A DNA stretch of 64,000 nt. It comes from Proteromonas lacertae (lineage: Eukaryota > Sar > Bigyra > Opalinata > Proteromonadidae). The translations under genes and the position numbers were made by a program. The notes beneath the pieces were generated by a model that was not told where the DNA came from, did no database searches, and saw only the letters and a program-made list of their open reading frames with translations. Where the stretch lies: contig NGBS01000871.1 in NCBI GenBank assembly GCA_002245135.1, positions 248,001 to 312,000 of the forward strand, in the 5' to 3' direction. This document shows, piece by piece, positions 37,367 to 48,674 of this stretch; within the stretch, counting starts at the first letter, position 1; each line of letters opens with the position of its first letter.

Positions 37367-38964
37367 TTATTCTAAGAAACAAGGTTCAAAATTATCATCA
37401 TTCAAATCAATACTCTTCTCCCTCATTATCATCTCTTTCTGTATTTCATTTCTATCATATTCATTCTCATTTTCATTAAACGAATTAATCAAATTCTTAG
37501 TCACATTTGGAGAAAAACTTTCAATTGGATCTTTAAATCTAACTCTTTTCTCATTACTACTTCCTATACCAATTATATTATTATTATTATCTATAAATTC
37601 ATCAATAATTGAATGATTTGAATAATTATTATAAGTATCATTATCATCACTGTGATGAATATGTTTATCTAAATTATACAAATCATATTTCTTTGGCAAT
37701 AATAACGAAGTTGGTGGTGTAAATTTTGGTGGAGAAAATGATGATATTGATGTATTAATTGGTGGAGAATTATAATCATTTAAAACGGATATATTTTCAA
37801 TATATGATGGTGATGAATTAGACACTGTACTGATGTTAGATGTAGAAGATGGTGATATTTTATATGTATTAATTTCTTCAATTTTATTATTGTTGTTTAT
37901 TTTTTCATCTATTTTTCTCTTATATTCATTCCATTCATCTTTTATTTTTATATTATCTTTTATACATCCTTCTAATTCATTCTTCAACTCATTATTCTTC
38001 ATCTTTTCTTCATCTAATTCTTCTTTTATTTTCAATACATAATCACTCAAATATAAGCAATTATTCATCAATCTTTGTATCAATTCTGTACTACTTCTAC
38101 ATGGAATACATATATCATTATTATCATCATTTAACTCATTATTAAACAGTGATGATATCTTCTGTATTTCCTTCTCTAACAATATTGAGGATAATTCTAT
38201 TTCATTATAATCCACTATTTGACTTTTGATTTGTTTTAATTCTTCATATTTTGAGATTTCTTTTTCTATTAAGGGATATTTTCCTTTTGGTATTGATTTA
38301 GATAGTACTGTATTAGGTGTATTCACTGTATTAGGTGTATTAGGTGTATTTATTATTGGTTTATTTAATGTGTATGGAGATGAATTATCTTCTTTTGAAT
38401 TTATTTCTTTATTCTCTTTTTCTGTTTGAACTATTACATCTTTGTTGTTTTCTTCATTTGCTTTAGTTGGAGTACTCGATACTGTTGTTGTAATTGAAGT
38501 TTCTGTTGATTTTACTTCCTTCACAGCATTTGAATTTTGTGTATTGTGTTTATTTGCTCTTGTTGTATGTTTTCGTTTATTCTCTTCATATTCTCTCATT
38601 TCTTCATCAAAATCAACTTCATGAAGAGATAAAGCACTCAAATCTGAAGAAATTATTGATAAAGATGAGTCTTTTGATATATTGATTCCTGTTATTGTGT
38701 GATGCTTTGGATTTTTTATTTCTTTTTCTTTATCTATATTTGTAATATGCAGATTATACTCTTACTTAACAATCTTGTAAAACTACTATTCTTCGAAATA
38801 CTCATTAATTTCTTTCTATTTAATTCTTCTTTGCTGAGTCTATATTGTGACAAATCATGAACCGAATCATCCCAAGCATGTTTTTTAATCATTTTCTTCG
38901 TTCTTTTTGGTGTTTGAGGTTTAGATTTAGTTCTTTGAATTTTTGCACTTTGCGATCTATGCAT
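37367..38964 (-). CDS. SPICE1/CCDC52-like centriole-associated coiled-coil protein (N-terminal motif)
   Basis: Exons 38760-38964 and 37367-38733 (26-bp intron), 523 aa. The basic N terminus is followed by HAWDDSVHDLSQYRLSKEEL and SKN. This closely follows the start of vertebrate SPICE1 (W-D-N/D-T/S-V-x-D-L-x-x-x-R-x-x-x-E-(D/E)-L and then SKN). The remainder is Asn/Ser/Glu-rich, with a short tandem NTP(N/T)-type run and a coiled coil (LKIKEELDEEKMKNNELKNE). If the motif is homologous, the protein belongs to the centriole/spindle and the organism makes centrioles or flagella. The rest of the protein offers no support, so the name is tentative. Confidence 0.55.
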
Positions 38965-39384
38965 AAGATGTGTATATTAAAATGAAAATTTGAATTTGGA
39001 GCGAAAATTTAAAAAAGCTTGATTATGTTTGAAAATTTAAATCTCATTTATTGAATTTATTAAAAAGAATTGTTGCTTAAAACAAACCAATATATCATAT
39101 TCGTATCATTTTGATTACTATATATATTTTATTAATCAATAAGAATTTTAACCAACTACTTCAGGAAGTGTATTTAATCAGAAATTTAAACGGTACAATT
39201 GAAAATCTTGTGATTTGAACAATAAAGAACGATCTAGAAAGTGTATAAGAATAAAAAAAAGAAAAAAGAACTTTAGAATATTCTTTAAGCCAATAGAATT
39301 GTGACAAGTGAAATGAGGCTTAATTAGTATTTGTTTGTTAATTAAATAGTTTCATTTTCTATTTTCATTAATTTCATCTCAAAT
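38965..39384. other. BiP-1 upstream region, outer part unique, inner part in the inverted repeat
   Basis: A 420-bp spacer between divergent genes. Bases 38965-39196 are unique AT-rich DNA in which I see no gene. Bases 39197-39384 belong to the inverted-repeat arm and hold a heat-shock-element-like palindrome and a CCAAT box. Confidence 0.5.
39275..39284. promoter_or_regulatory. Heat-shock-element-like palindrome upstream of BiP-1
   Basis: AGAATATTCT is a perfect head-to-head pair of nGAAn units, about 100 bp before the BiP start. An AGAAC lies just upstream (39267-39271) and a CCAAT box follows at 39290-39294. The same palindrome is kept in the right arm (45963-45972). Confidence 0.5.
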
Positions 39385-41488
39385 ATGAAGAAATTTTTGA
39401 TATTTTTAATTGGTATGTATATAATTATATTAATGAATGCATATAATTGAATAATATGCATTGAATCTATATTATAAGACTGTTTTGTAATTTTTTATAG
39501 TTTTCAGTTTAGTAGTTTTCGCGAAAAGTGAAAAGAAAAGTGACGATGGTGATGAAGAATCCGAAAAAGAGAGTTTAGGAAGTGTAATTGGTATAGATTT
39601 AGGTACAACTTACAGTTGTGTTGGTGTATTCCAAAATGGTCATGTAGATATAATCGCGAATGACCAAGGTAATCGTATTACTCCAAGTTATGTAGCTTGG
39701 GATGGTGATGATCGTTTAATAGGTGATGCTGCCAAGAATCAAGCTACAATCAATCCTGAAAGAACAGTGTTTGATATAAAACGTTTAATTGGTCGAAAAT
39801 TTGGTGATAAGACAGTTCAACACGATATGAAGATGTGGCCTTTCCATGTAGTTGATAAAGGTAGCAAGCCTTTTATTCGTGTGAATATCAAAGGTGAAGA
39901 TAAAGATTTCAGTCCTGAAGAAATCAGTGCAATGGTTTTAGGTAAAATGAGAACAATCGCTGAGAACTATTTAGGTAAAGAAATCAAGAATGCTGTAGTA
40001 ACAGTTCCAGCCTATTTCAACGATGCTCAAAGACAAGCTACAAAGGATGCAGGTACAATTAGTGGTATGACAGTTCGTCGTATAATTAATGAACCAACAG
40101 CAGCAGCTATTGCTTATGGTTTAGATAAGAAAGGAGGTGAAAATAACATTTTAGTATTTGATTTAGGTGGTGGTACATTTGATGTAACTTTATTAACAAT
40201 CGATAATGGTGTATTTGAAGTATTAGCAACAAATGGTGATACTCATTTAGGTGGTGAAGATTTTGATCAACGAGTGATGGCTTATTTAATGAAAATCTTC
40301 CAAAAGAAATATAACAAAGATATGTCAAAAGATAAGAGATCAATTCAAAAATTACGTAAAGAAGTTGAAAGAGTAAAGAGAATGTTAAGTAGTCAACATC
40401 AAGCTCGTGTAGAAGTTGAAAGTTTATATGATGGTGTAGATTTCAGTGAAACCTTAACTCGAGCTAAATTTGAAGAATTAAATATCGATTTATTCAAAAA
40501 GACATTAGAACCAGTAAAGAAAGTATTAGAAGATGGTGATATGAAGAAACAAGATGTAAATGAGATAGTGTTGGTAGGTGGTTCAACTCGTATTCCAAAA
40601 GTTCAACAATTATTAAAAGATTATTTCAATGGTAAAGAATTAAACAAAGGTATAAATCCTGATGAAGCTGTAGCTTATGGTGCTGCAGTTCAAGGAGGTA
40701 TTTTAAGTGGAGATGCTAGTGAACAAACAAAAGATATCTTATTATTAGATGTAACTCCATTGAGTTTAGGTATTGAAACTGTTGGTGGAGTAATGACAGT
40801 GTTAATCAAAAGAAACAGTGTAATTCCAACCAAGAAAAGTCAAATCTTCAGTACATATCAAGATAATCAACCAGGTGTTTTAATCCAAGTATTTGAAGGT
40901 GAAAGATCTATGACAAAAGATAATCATTTATTAGGTAAATTTGAATTAAGTGGAATTCCTCCAGCTCCTCGTGGTCAACCTCAAATCGAAGTAACTTTTG
41001 AAATCGATGCCAATGGTATATTACAAGTAAGTGCTGAAGATAAAGGTACAGGTAAGAGTGAAAAGATCACAATAACAGCTGAGAAAGGTCGATTAAGTGA
41101 TGATGAAATCGAGAGAATGGTAAAAGAAGCTGAAGAATTTGCTGATGAAGATAAGAAGACAAAAGAACGTGTAGATAAGAAGAATAGTTTAGAAGGTTAT
41201 GCTTATAATTTAAAGAATACTTTGAATGATAAAGAAAAAGGTGTAGCTGATAAACTAAGTGAAGATGAAAAAGAGACCTTAGAAAAAGCTGTAAAAGAGA
41301 CATTAGATTGGTTAGATGAACATGATGAAGCTGATGCTGAAGAATATGAAGAAAAACAAAAAGAATTAGAAAGTATAGCTAATCCAATAATGGCTAAGTT
41401 TGGAGGAGGTGGTGCAGGTGAAGCTCCTGGTGGTGGTGCTCCAGGTGGTAGTGATGGAAGTGATGAAGATTTTAATGAAGAATTGTAA
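39385..41488 (+). CDS. BiP: ER Hsp70 chaperone BiP, copy 1
   Basis: Exons 39385-39412 and 39501-41488 (88-bp intron, unusually long here), 671 aa. Signal peptide [17 protein letters not shown] is split by the intron. Complete Hsp70 follows: [57 protein letters not shown], the interdomain [16 protein letters not shown], a full substrate domain and lid, and a Gly-rich tail ending SDEDFNEEL. The signal peptide places it in the ER. The last four residues are NEEL, not KDEL/HDEL; both copies share this, so it is probably the working retrieval signal. Role: folding and import of secretory proteins and stress sensing. The gene lies wholly within the inverted repeat. Confidence 0.96.
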
Positions 41489-41771
41489 AAGATATTATAT
41501 AACACAATTTTGTTTCTAAATTTTATTATTTTTTTTATTTTTAGTATTATTTATTTGATTGGGTTCGTGATTAAGATAGATTTGTTAAGTAGTATAAAGT
41601 TTGTAATACATATTTTATGTTTATTTTTATTTTTATACAAAATATACTGCAACTAAAAATAAGAGTGTGATTTATTGATTTATAATCGTTTATCTTGTTG
41701 ATATGATTAAGGTGAAAAATGAAAATAAATTCAGTATTTTTTCGCTCATTTCAGTTGACCCCCAAATTTTA

Positions 41772-43559
41772 ATGAATTCAAAAATCTTAGGCTATTCAGT
41801 TAAAACGTTATTGGGAAGGGGTTCTTTTGGTGAAGTTTATATGGTAGATAAGGATGGAGAAATATATGCATGTAAAAAACTGACGTCCAGAATGAATCAT
41901 GAAACAAGAAAAGCTTTACACCAGGAAGTATATTTAGCTTCATTTTATAAAATAGTTGAAAGCTTTACAAACCATTTCTAATAGATATATAGTTCATTAT
42001 GTCGATTCATTCGTTTACCAAAAAAGTACACACATAATAATGGAATATTGTCCTAGTGATATAGATAAAATAATCAGAGAATTAAGAACTACAGGCAGAA
42101 GGCTTACTGAGAGAGGTATTTTAAATATACTCGTTCAGTGTTTATTTGGATTAAGTTATTTACATGAAATTAATTATTTACACAGAGACATAAAACCAGG
42201 AAACCTTCTGATTACCTGTGATGGAGTAACAATATTAGGAGATTTAGGATTGACTAAGATGAATATAGACGATATAAGAAGACAACAGACGTTATGTGGT
42301 ACACCATCGTATATGGCACCAGAAGTATTAGCAAAGAGGTGTTATAATTCAGTAATTGATATTTGGAGTTTAGGAACAACGATATATGAGTTATGTACAT
42401 TAGAGCCATTATTTACAGGTCAATACCATGAACTATACGAGAAACAGAAAAAAGGACCAGTAATTCCAATACCAAATATATATTCAAGTGAATTAAAAAC
42501 AATCATTTTACATATGTTAATATATGAAGAATGTAATAGGCCAACAGTGGATGAATTATTATCTAATCCATATATAAAGGAATATATTAATAACAATATG
42601 GGTAAAGCATATGATAATGTAATGTTACAGGATGTTCAATCATTATTTGCAGAATCAGATTCATCATCAATGTCTGGAGTATTTTTATTATTAATATTAT
42701 TATGAATAGTCTTATAGAGATATCACACATACAACAGCTAGACCTCCTCCACCAATCATATTTGAATAACCTTTATCCTCTTGTTCAGATTGTTCAATAA
42801 TATTCAATGGAAATAATAATAATAATAATAATAATAAGAAAAGTGATTCACAAGATGAAGAAAGTATTGAAATTGATAGTGATGGTATAGAATCAGAAGT
42901 TCCAATATCTGATGTAATATCACTCTATAATACTCCTCATTACTTTATTGATTATTATCATAATAAGATGCCTGGACATAGTGGAAAATTGTATAGAAAC
43001 TTGGTAGTTGTTGGAGGTGAAGATGAAAGGATGATTGACTTTATAAATATTTATAATGATGGTTGTGTATATATTATTAATATATTATTATTAATATAGT
43101 TGTTATTTCCATGTCAAAGTAAATATGTATATTGTGATTGTGGGGTTAATCATACAATTTCTCCATTACAATTATCAGAAATTGACTCAATTCAAGAATT
43201 AATACAATCTACAATAAAATATTATGGAAAATTCCTTGGTTATAAGATAGAGTATTATTATATCATTTTATTTCATTTTTAATAGTCTAACACATGATAA
43301 AGTAATGGTTTTAGCTGAAAGAGATGAAAAGTTATTCAATTATGCAAATCGTCCAGAACAACATCATTTACTTGCTAGATTTTTTGAATTTCTTCAATTA
43401 TTTGATTTGACTAAAATACAAGAGCAATTATTTATTCATATTTATTGGTCAATTAAACATAATCCAATTTTATTTAAGAATAGTGGAAATGCATTGTTAT
43501 CTCTTCTTACTCCTTCATTAAGATCAGATTTCAGTATTCCATCCAGTGGTAAATTATAA
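41772..43559 (+). CDS. NEK-like protein kinase with long C-terminal region; in-frame TAA at 42767
   Basis: Exons 41772-41927, 41956-42678, 42710-43066, 43100-43251 and 43286-43559 (introns 28, 31, 33 and 34 bp). Kinase domain is complete: GRGSFGEVY, YACKKL, catalytic loop LHRDIKPGN, GDLGLTK (DLG instead of DFG), TLCGTPSYMAPEV and DIWSLG. The C-terminal part has an Asn run and acidic stretch, then an unfamiliar folded domain (HYFIDYYHNKMPGHSGKL ... LLTPSLRSDF). In exon 3 the frame contains one TAA (42767-42769, codon 313), with coding-like sequence on both sides. Possible causes: a nonsense allele, readthrough, a base-call error, or two genes, the second starting at Met 42969. A start at 41703 is also open. 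The gene sits in the loop between the two BiP arms. Confidence 0.7.
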
Positions 43560-43758
43560 ATACATACATATATACATACAACAATGTAATTATTCTAATT
43601 TAATCATTTTCATTATTCATTTTGTATTTCATTGAATATTGTTAAAACCAAAACAGACAACTGTTATTTATATAATAATATCAAAATTAGAGAAAATTAC
43701 ATAACTGTTAAAAAATTGGATTTTAAATCAGAAACAAAATTGTGTTATATAATATCTT

Positions 43759-45862
43759 TTACAATTCTTCATTAAAATCTTCATCACTTCCATCACTACC
43801 ACCTGGAGCACCACCACCAGGAGCTTCACCTGCACCACCTCCTCCAAACTTAGCCATTATTGGATTAGCTATACTTTCTAATTCTTTTTGTTTTTCTTCA
43901 TATTCTTCAGCATCAGCTTCATCATGTTCATCTAACCAATCTAATGTCTCTTTTACAGCTTTTTCTAAGGTCTCTTTTTCATCTTCACTTAGTTTATCAG
44001 CTACACCTTTTTCTTTATCATTCAAAGTATTCTTTAAATTATAAGCATAACCTTCTAAACTATTCTTCTTATCTACACGTTCTTTTGTCTTCTTATCTTC
44101 ATCAGCAAATTCTTCAGCTTCTTTTACCATTCTCTCGATTTCATCATCACTTAATCGACCTTTCTCAGCTGTTATTGTGATCTTTTCACTCTTACCTGTA
44201 CCTTTATCTTCAGCACTTACTTGTAATATACCATTGGCATCGATTTCAAAAGTTACTTCGATTTGAGGTTGACCACGAGGAGCTGGAGGAATTCCACTTA
44301 ATTCAAATTTACCTAATAAATGATTATCTTTTGTCATAGATCTTTCACCTTCAAATACTTGGATTAAAACACCTGGTTGATTATCTTGATATGTACTGAA
44401 GATTTGACTTTTCTTGGTTGGAATTACACTGTTTCTTTTGATTAACACTGTCATTACTCCACCAACAGTTTCAATACCTAAACTCAATGGAGTTACATCT
44501 AATAATAAGATATCTTTTGTTTGTTCACTAGCATCTCCACTTAAAATACCTCCTTGAACTGCAGCACCATAAGCTACAGCTTCATCAGGATTTATACCTT
44601 TGTTTAATTCTTTACCATTGAAATAATCTTTTAATAATTGTTGAACTTTTGGAATACGAGTTGAACCACCTACCAACACTATCTCATTTACATCTTGTTT
44701 CTTCATATCACCATCTTCTAATACTTTCTTTACTGGTTCTAATGTCTTTTTGAATAAATCGATATTTAATTCTTCAAATTTAGCTCGAGTTAAGGTTTCA
44801 CTGAAATCTACACCATCATATAAACTTTCAACTTCTACACGAGCTTGATGTTGACTACTTAACATTCTCTTTACTCTTTCAACTTCTTTACGTAATTTTT
44901 GAATTGATCTCTTATCTTTTGACATATCTTTGTTATATTTCTTTTGGAAGATTTTCATTAAATAAGCCATCACTCGTTGATCAAAATCTTCACCACCTAA
45001 ATGAGTATCACCATTTGTTGCTAATACTTCAAATACACCATTATCGATTGTTAATAAAGTTACATCAAATGTACCACCACCTAAATCAAATACTAAAATG
45101 TTATTTTCACCTCCTTTCTTATCTAAACCATAAGCAATAGCTGCTGCTGTTGGTTCATTAATTATACGACGAACTGTCATACCACTAATTGTACCTGCAT
45201 CCTTTGTAGCTTGTCTTTGAGCATCGTTGAAATAGGCTGGAACTGTTACTACAGCATTCTTGATTTCTTTACCTAAATAGTTCTCAGCGATTGTTCTCAT
45301 TTTACCTAAAACCATTGCACTGATTTCTTCAGGACTGAAATCTTTATCTTCACCTTTGATATTCACACGAATAAAAGGCTTGCTACCTTTATCAACTACA
45401 TGGAAAGGCCACATCTTCATATCGTGTTGAACTGTCTTATCACCAAATTTTCGACCAATTAAACGTTTTATATCAAATACTGTTCTTTCAGGATTGATTG
45501 TAGCTTGATTCTTGGCAGCATCACCTATTAAACGATCATCACCATCCCAAGCTACATAACTTGGAGTAATACGATTACCTTGGTCATTCGCAATTATATC
45601 TACATGACCATTTTGGAATACACCAACACAACTGTAAGTTGTACCTAAATCTATACCAATTACACTTCCTAAACTCTCTTTTTCGGATTCTTCATCACCA
45701 TCGTCACTTTTCTTTTCACTTTTCGCGAAAACTACTAAACTGAAAACTATAAAAAATTACAAAACAGTCTTATAATATAGATTCAATGCATATTATTCAA
45801 TTATATGCATTCATTAATATAACTATATACATACCAATTAAAAATATCAAAAATTTCTTCAT
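43759..45862 (-). CDS. BiP: ER Hsp70 chaperone BiP, copy 2
   Basis: Exons 45835-45862 and 43759-45746, with the 88-bp intron at 45747-45834. The 671-aa product appears identical to copy 1, including signal peptide, ATPase motifs and NEEL tail. The only coding difference I found is a silent GTG/GTA. Antisense-frame translations of the two copies also match, which means the nucleotide sequences themselves, not just the proteins, are nearly identical. The intron carries one substitution. About 190 bp of 5' flank are shared, so both copies should have the same promoter elements. Confidence 0.96.
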
Positions 45863-46508
45863 ATTTGAGATGAAATTAATGAAAATAGAAAATGAAACTA
45901 TTTAATTAATAAACAAATACTAATTAAGCCTCATTTCACTTGTCACAATTCTATTGGTTTAAAGAATATTCTAAAGTTCTTTTTTCTTTTTTTTTATTCT
46001 TATACACTTTCTAGATCGTTCTTTATTGTTCAAATCACAAGATTTTCAATTATACTTACTCTTTTAATTGTGATTAGTGTATTTATAGTTTTGAAATTAG
46101 AATGTAATGATTAGCAAATTATGAAGTATAAAAATAATATTGTGCTTTAAGATATGAATTTATTATGTAATGTTATACTATTATCATCTAGAACAATAAT
46201 GATTTTTTGTGAATGTTTCTAATAACAGTGTAGAATCCCTCATTAAAATCTTTTAATCATTTCTAAATATAATTATGAAGTAAAAACAGAAGAATAATCG
46301 AATATATAAATACAAACCATTTTTTCCTTCTTGTATATGGACTATTATTCGATTTGTGAGATATAATAACTATTAGTTTTAATTTATACCATCATCTTTG
46401 TTGATTTATTAATTGAAATACAATTCGTTGAATTTCTTTGATAATCAAGAAAAGTGCTTTACACTATACGTTTTTAAATCTAAAGATTCTTTTACTTCTA
46501 AGTTCATA
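45863..46508. other. Spacer between BiP-2 and threonine dehydrogenase
   Basis: A 646-bp region. Bases 45863-46051 are the promoter part of the inverted-repeat arm, and 46052-46508 is unique AT-rich DNA. I see no ORF with gene-like content and no RNA gene. Promoters for both outward-facing genes must lie here. Confidence 0.5.
45963..45972. promoter_or_regulatory. Heat-shock-element-like palindrome upstream of BiP-2
   Basis: AGAATATTCT, the counterpart of 39275-39284 in the other arm, about 100 bp upstream of the BiP-2 start on the minus strand. The neighbouring CCAAT box is also kept. Confidence 0.5.
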
Positions 46509-47505
46509 ATGTCAACTCCAAAAATTCTTGTAACAGGTGCAGCTGGTCAAATTGGCACAGATTTAATACCCAGTATTTTTTTAATTGATAATAATTTATA
46601 TTATAGAATTAAGACAATTATATGGAAATGAAAATGTAGTTGCTTCAGATGTTAGATTCCCAAACAAGGCATTAAAAAATGCTGGACCATCTGCTTACTT
46701 AGATGTAATGGATCTTGAAGGAATTAAGCGTATCATTGTTGAACATGATATCACTTGGATTTTCCATTTAGGTGCTTTATTATCTGCTGTTGGAGAAAAG
46801 AATCCAAAATTAGCCATGGATGTAAATATTAAAGGTTCAATGAATATTATTGAAGCTGCCAATATGCACAGATGCAGATTATACATCCCATCAACCATTG
46901 GTGCATTTGGACCATCTTCTCCAAAAGATAATACACCAGATGTTTGTATCATGAGACCAACCACAATGTACGGTGTAAGTAAAGTATCAATTGAATTATT
47001 AGGAGAATACTACCACAATAAATTCGGTTTAGATTACCGTGCATTAAGATATCCAGGTATATTATCATCAGCTGCTTTACCAGGAGGCGGTACTACTGAT
47101 TATGCTATTGCTATTTTCTATGGTGCATTAATTGATAAGAAATATGAGTGTTTCTTAAGTGAAAACACAACATTACCAATGATGTACATGCCTGATTGTT
47201 TAAAGTGTACAATTGACTTTATGGCTGCTCCAAGAGAAAAGTTAACTCAATGTGTATATAATATTGCTGCTTGGTCATTCAGTCCAAAAGAAATTGGTGA
47301 TTTAATTAAAAAGAGAATTCCCGAGTTTGAAATGATCTACAAACCAGATTCAAGACAAGCAATTGCTGATACATGGCCAAGAACTTTAGATGATAGTAAT
47401 GCTCGTAAAGATTGGGGATGGAAAGAAACTTACACCTTAGATGCTATGATTGATGATATGCTTAAAGAAATAGCTGAAAATATAAAGAAAGGAATTAAGC
47501 CATAA
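46509..47505 (+). CDS. TDH: L-threonine 3-dehydrogenase (extended-SDR type)
   Basis: Exons 46509-46572 and 46607-47505 (34-bp intron), 320 aa, the normal family length. Rossmann motif GAAGQIG near the N terminus; LRQLYGNENVVASDV follows the splice. The active site has STIGAFGP and the catalytic YGVSK (Tyr-x3-Lys). The substrate-side element RYPGILSSAALPGGGTTDYA is typical of the short, zinc-independent TDH of animals and protists. The enzyme oxidises L-threonine to 2-amino-3-ketobutyrate with NAD+, feeding glycine and acetyl-CoA, usually in mitochondria. The protein starts directly at the fold, with no evident presequence, so its location is uncertain. Confidence 0.94.
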
Positions 47506-47690
47506 ATAATAGGAAATAATAGTTATTATGACTTATTTGAAATTGTATGTTTTGTTTTTAAGATTTCTTCTGATAATTCTATCTTCTCCAATTCCATCTA
47601 ATTTGATTATTCCAAATGCTGAGAATTTTTAAAAAAATGATTACTATTCTGATTTATCTATATTCTCTTTTACTGTTATTGATTATTCAT

Positions 47691-48563
47691 CTAAACAGTT
47701 AAATATTTCTTTGTTTCTTTTGGTTTACTATTGTATGAATTTATCAAATCATCTCGAATTTCTTCCCATTTATCATTTTCAAGATTATTCTGATGGAAAT
47801 AATATTGTAAATTTTATAATTGCATTATCATTATTATATAATATTTCTTTTCTCTCTTTATATATCATTAAATAATTATCATCATCTTTCAATATTTCAC
47901 TCTTTTTTATCAATTCTTTTCTCAATTCTTTTAAACTCAATCTATCTTTGTTTTTCACTTTCAATATTCTATCAATCATTTCTGTCATGTCATCATTACA
48001 TTCTATATCTAAACTGTATTTACATCTCATAATATTCTCTTTTGTTTTATTCATACTATCATCTTCATTAAATGGTAATTTCTTGTTTATCATTTCATAT
48101 ATTATACATCCAATTAACCAAATCACACTACTTTCATTACATTCTAATCCGTTTAATTCTTCTTAGCTTTTAAAGAAGATAACATATTTATGAATAAATC
48201 ACATAATTTTACACTATCTCTCTTTGTATTACTAACCACTATATTATATTCACTCAATATTATCAAAATATTTTCTCTCCATTATCATATATTCACTACA
48301 TTTATTATCTCATAAAGTATACTCACTACAAATATCTAATAAAAAATAAATTGTTCTATAAGATTTTCATTATTTATTTTATATGCCACATATATCTATG
48401 ATTCTCATCATCTTTATGTCATTTTGATGTTGTATTATTAAATCTGTTTCATTATCACTCTTTTCTACTCTTTCTTTTACCTAAATAAATAAATCAACTA
48501 AAATATTTCAGTATCATATGATAAAAATGAAGATAATATCTCATCTACAAAAGAATTCAGCAT
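47691..48563 (-). pseudogene. Decayed protein-kinase gene
   Basis: Kinase-like pieces appear in order on the minus strand but in different frames and separated by stops. They are an N-terminal fragment (MLNSFVDEILSSFL), an alphaC-like piece (VKERVEKSDNETDL...DIKMMRIIDICGI), a catalytic-loop/DFG-like piece (DSVKLCDLF), and a C-lobe (VIWLIGCIIYEMINKKLPF ... KNKDRLSLKEL) of 113 residues. After a further frame change comes NLENDKWEEIRDDLINSY and a final TAG. No splice model that I tried joins them. The HRD motif is missing. I read this as a relic of a CAMK/NEK-type kinase; an undetected intron set is the alternative. Confidence 0.55.
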
Positions 48564-48674
48564 TTTAATTTTTGTTAAAAAAGTATTTTATAATGACAAT
48601 TTTTTATACATTTATAACAGAAAACTCATTTTATATTTATACTTATATTAATATAATATCTATATTAGTATTTA

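Larger units (their letters stand above)
39197..41517 (+). repeat. Left arm of 2.3-kb inverted repeat (contains BiP-1)
   Basis: Base-by-base comparison with the reverse complement of 43730-46051 shows near identity over about 2321 bp. I found four substitutions (left positions 39289, 39337, 39424 and 39769) and one extra A in the right copy's homopolymer matching 39253-39260. Three substitutions are non-coding and the fourth is synonymous. Similarity stops abruptly at both ends. Confidence 0.95.
43730..46051 (-). repeat. Right arm of 2.3-kb inverted repeat (contains BiP-2)
   Basis: This is the reverse complement of 39197-41517, one base longer through a homopolymer indel. The inner boundary is at 43730 and the outer at 46051; flanking DNA on both sides is unrelated. 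The loop between the arms is 2212 bp. Confidence 0.95.

Noticed and set aside
39290-39308. ER stress element (CCAAT-N9-CCACG) before BiP
   Set aside because: The CCAAT box is present but the second half at the required spacing reads ACAAG, not CCACG.
41067-41505. Antisense ORFs of 78 and 100 codons in each BiP copy
   Set aside because: They match between copies only because the DNA is duplicated; no independent coding evidence.
42969-43559. Independent gene starting at Met 42969 downstream of the kinase
   Set aside because: Coding-like sequence in the same frame extends well upstream of this Met with only one stop; kept as an alternative inside the kinase entry.
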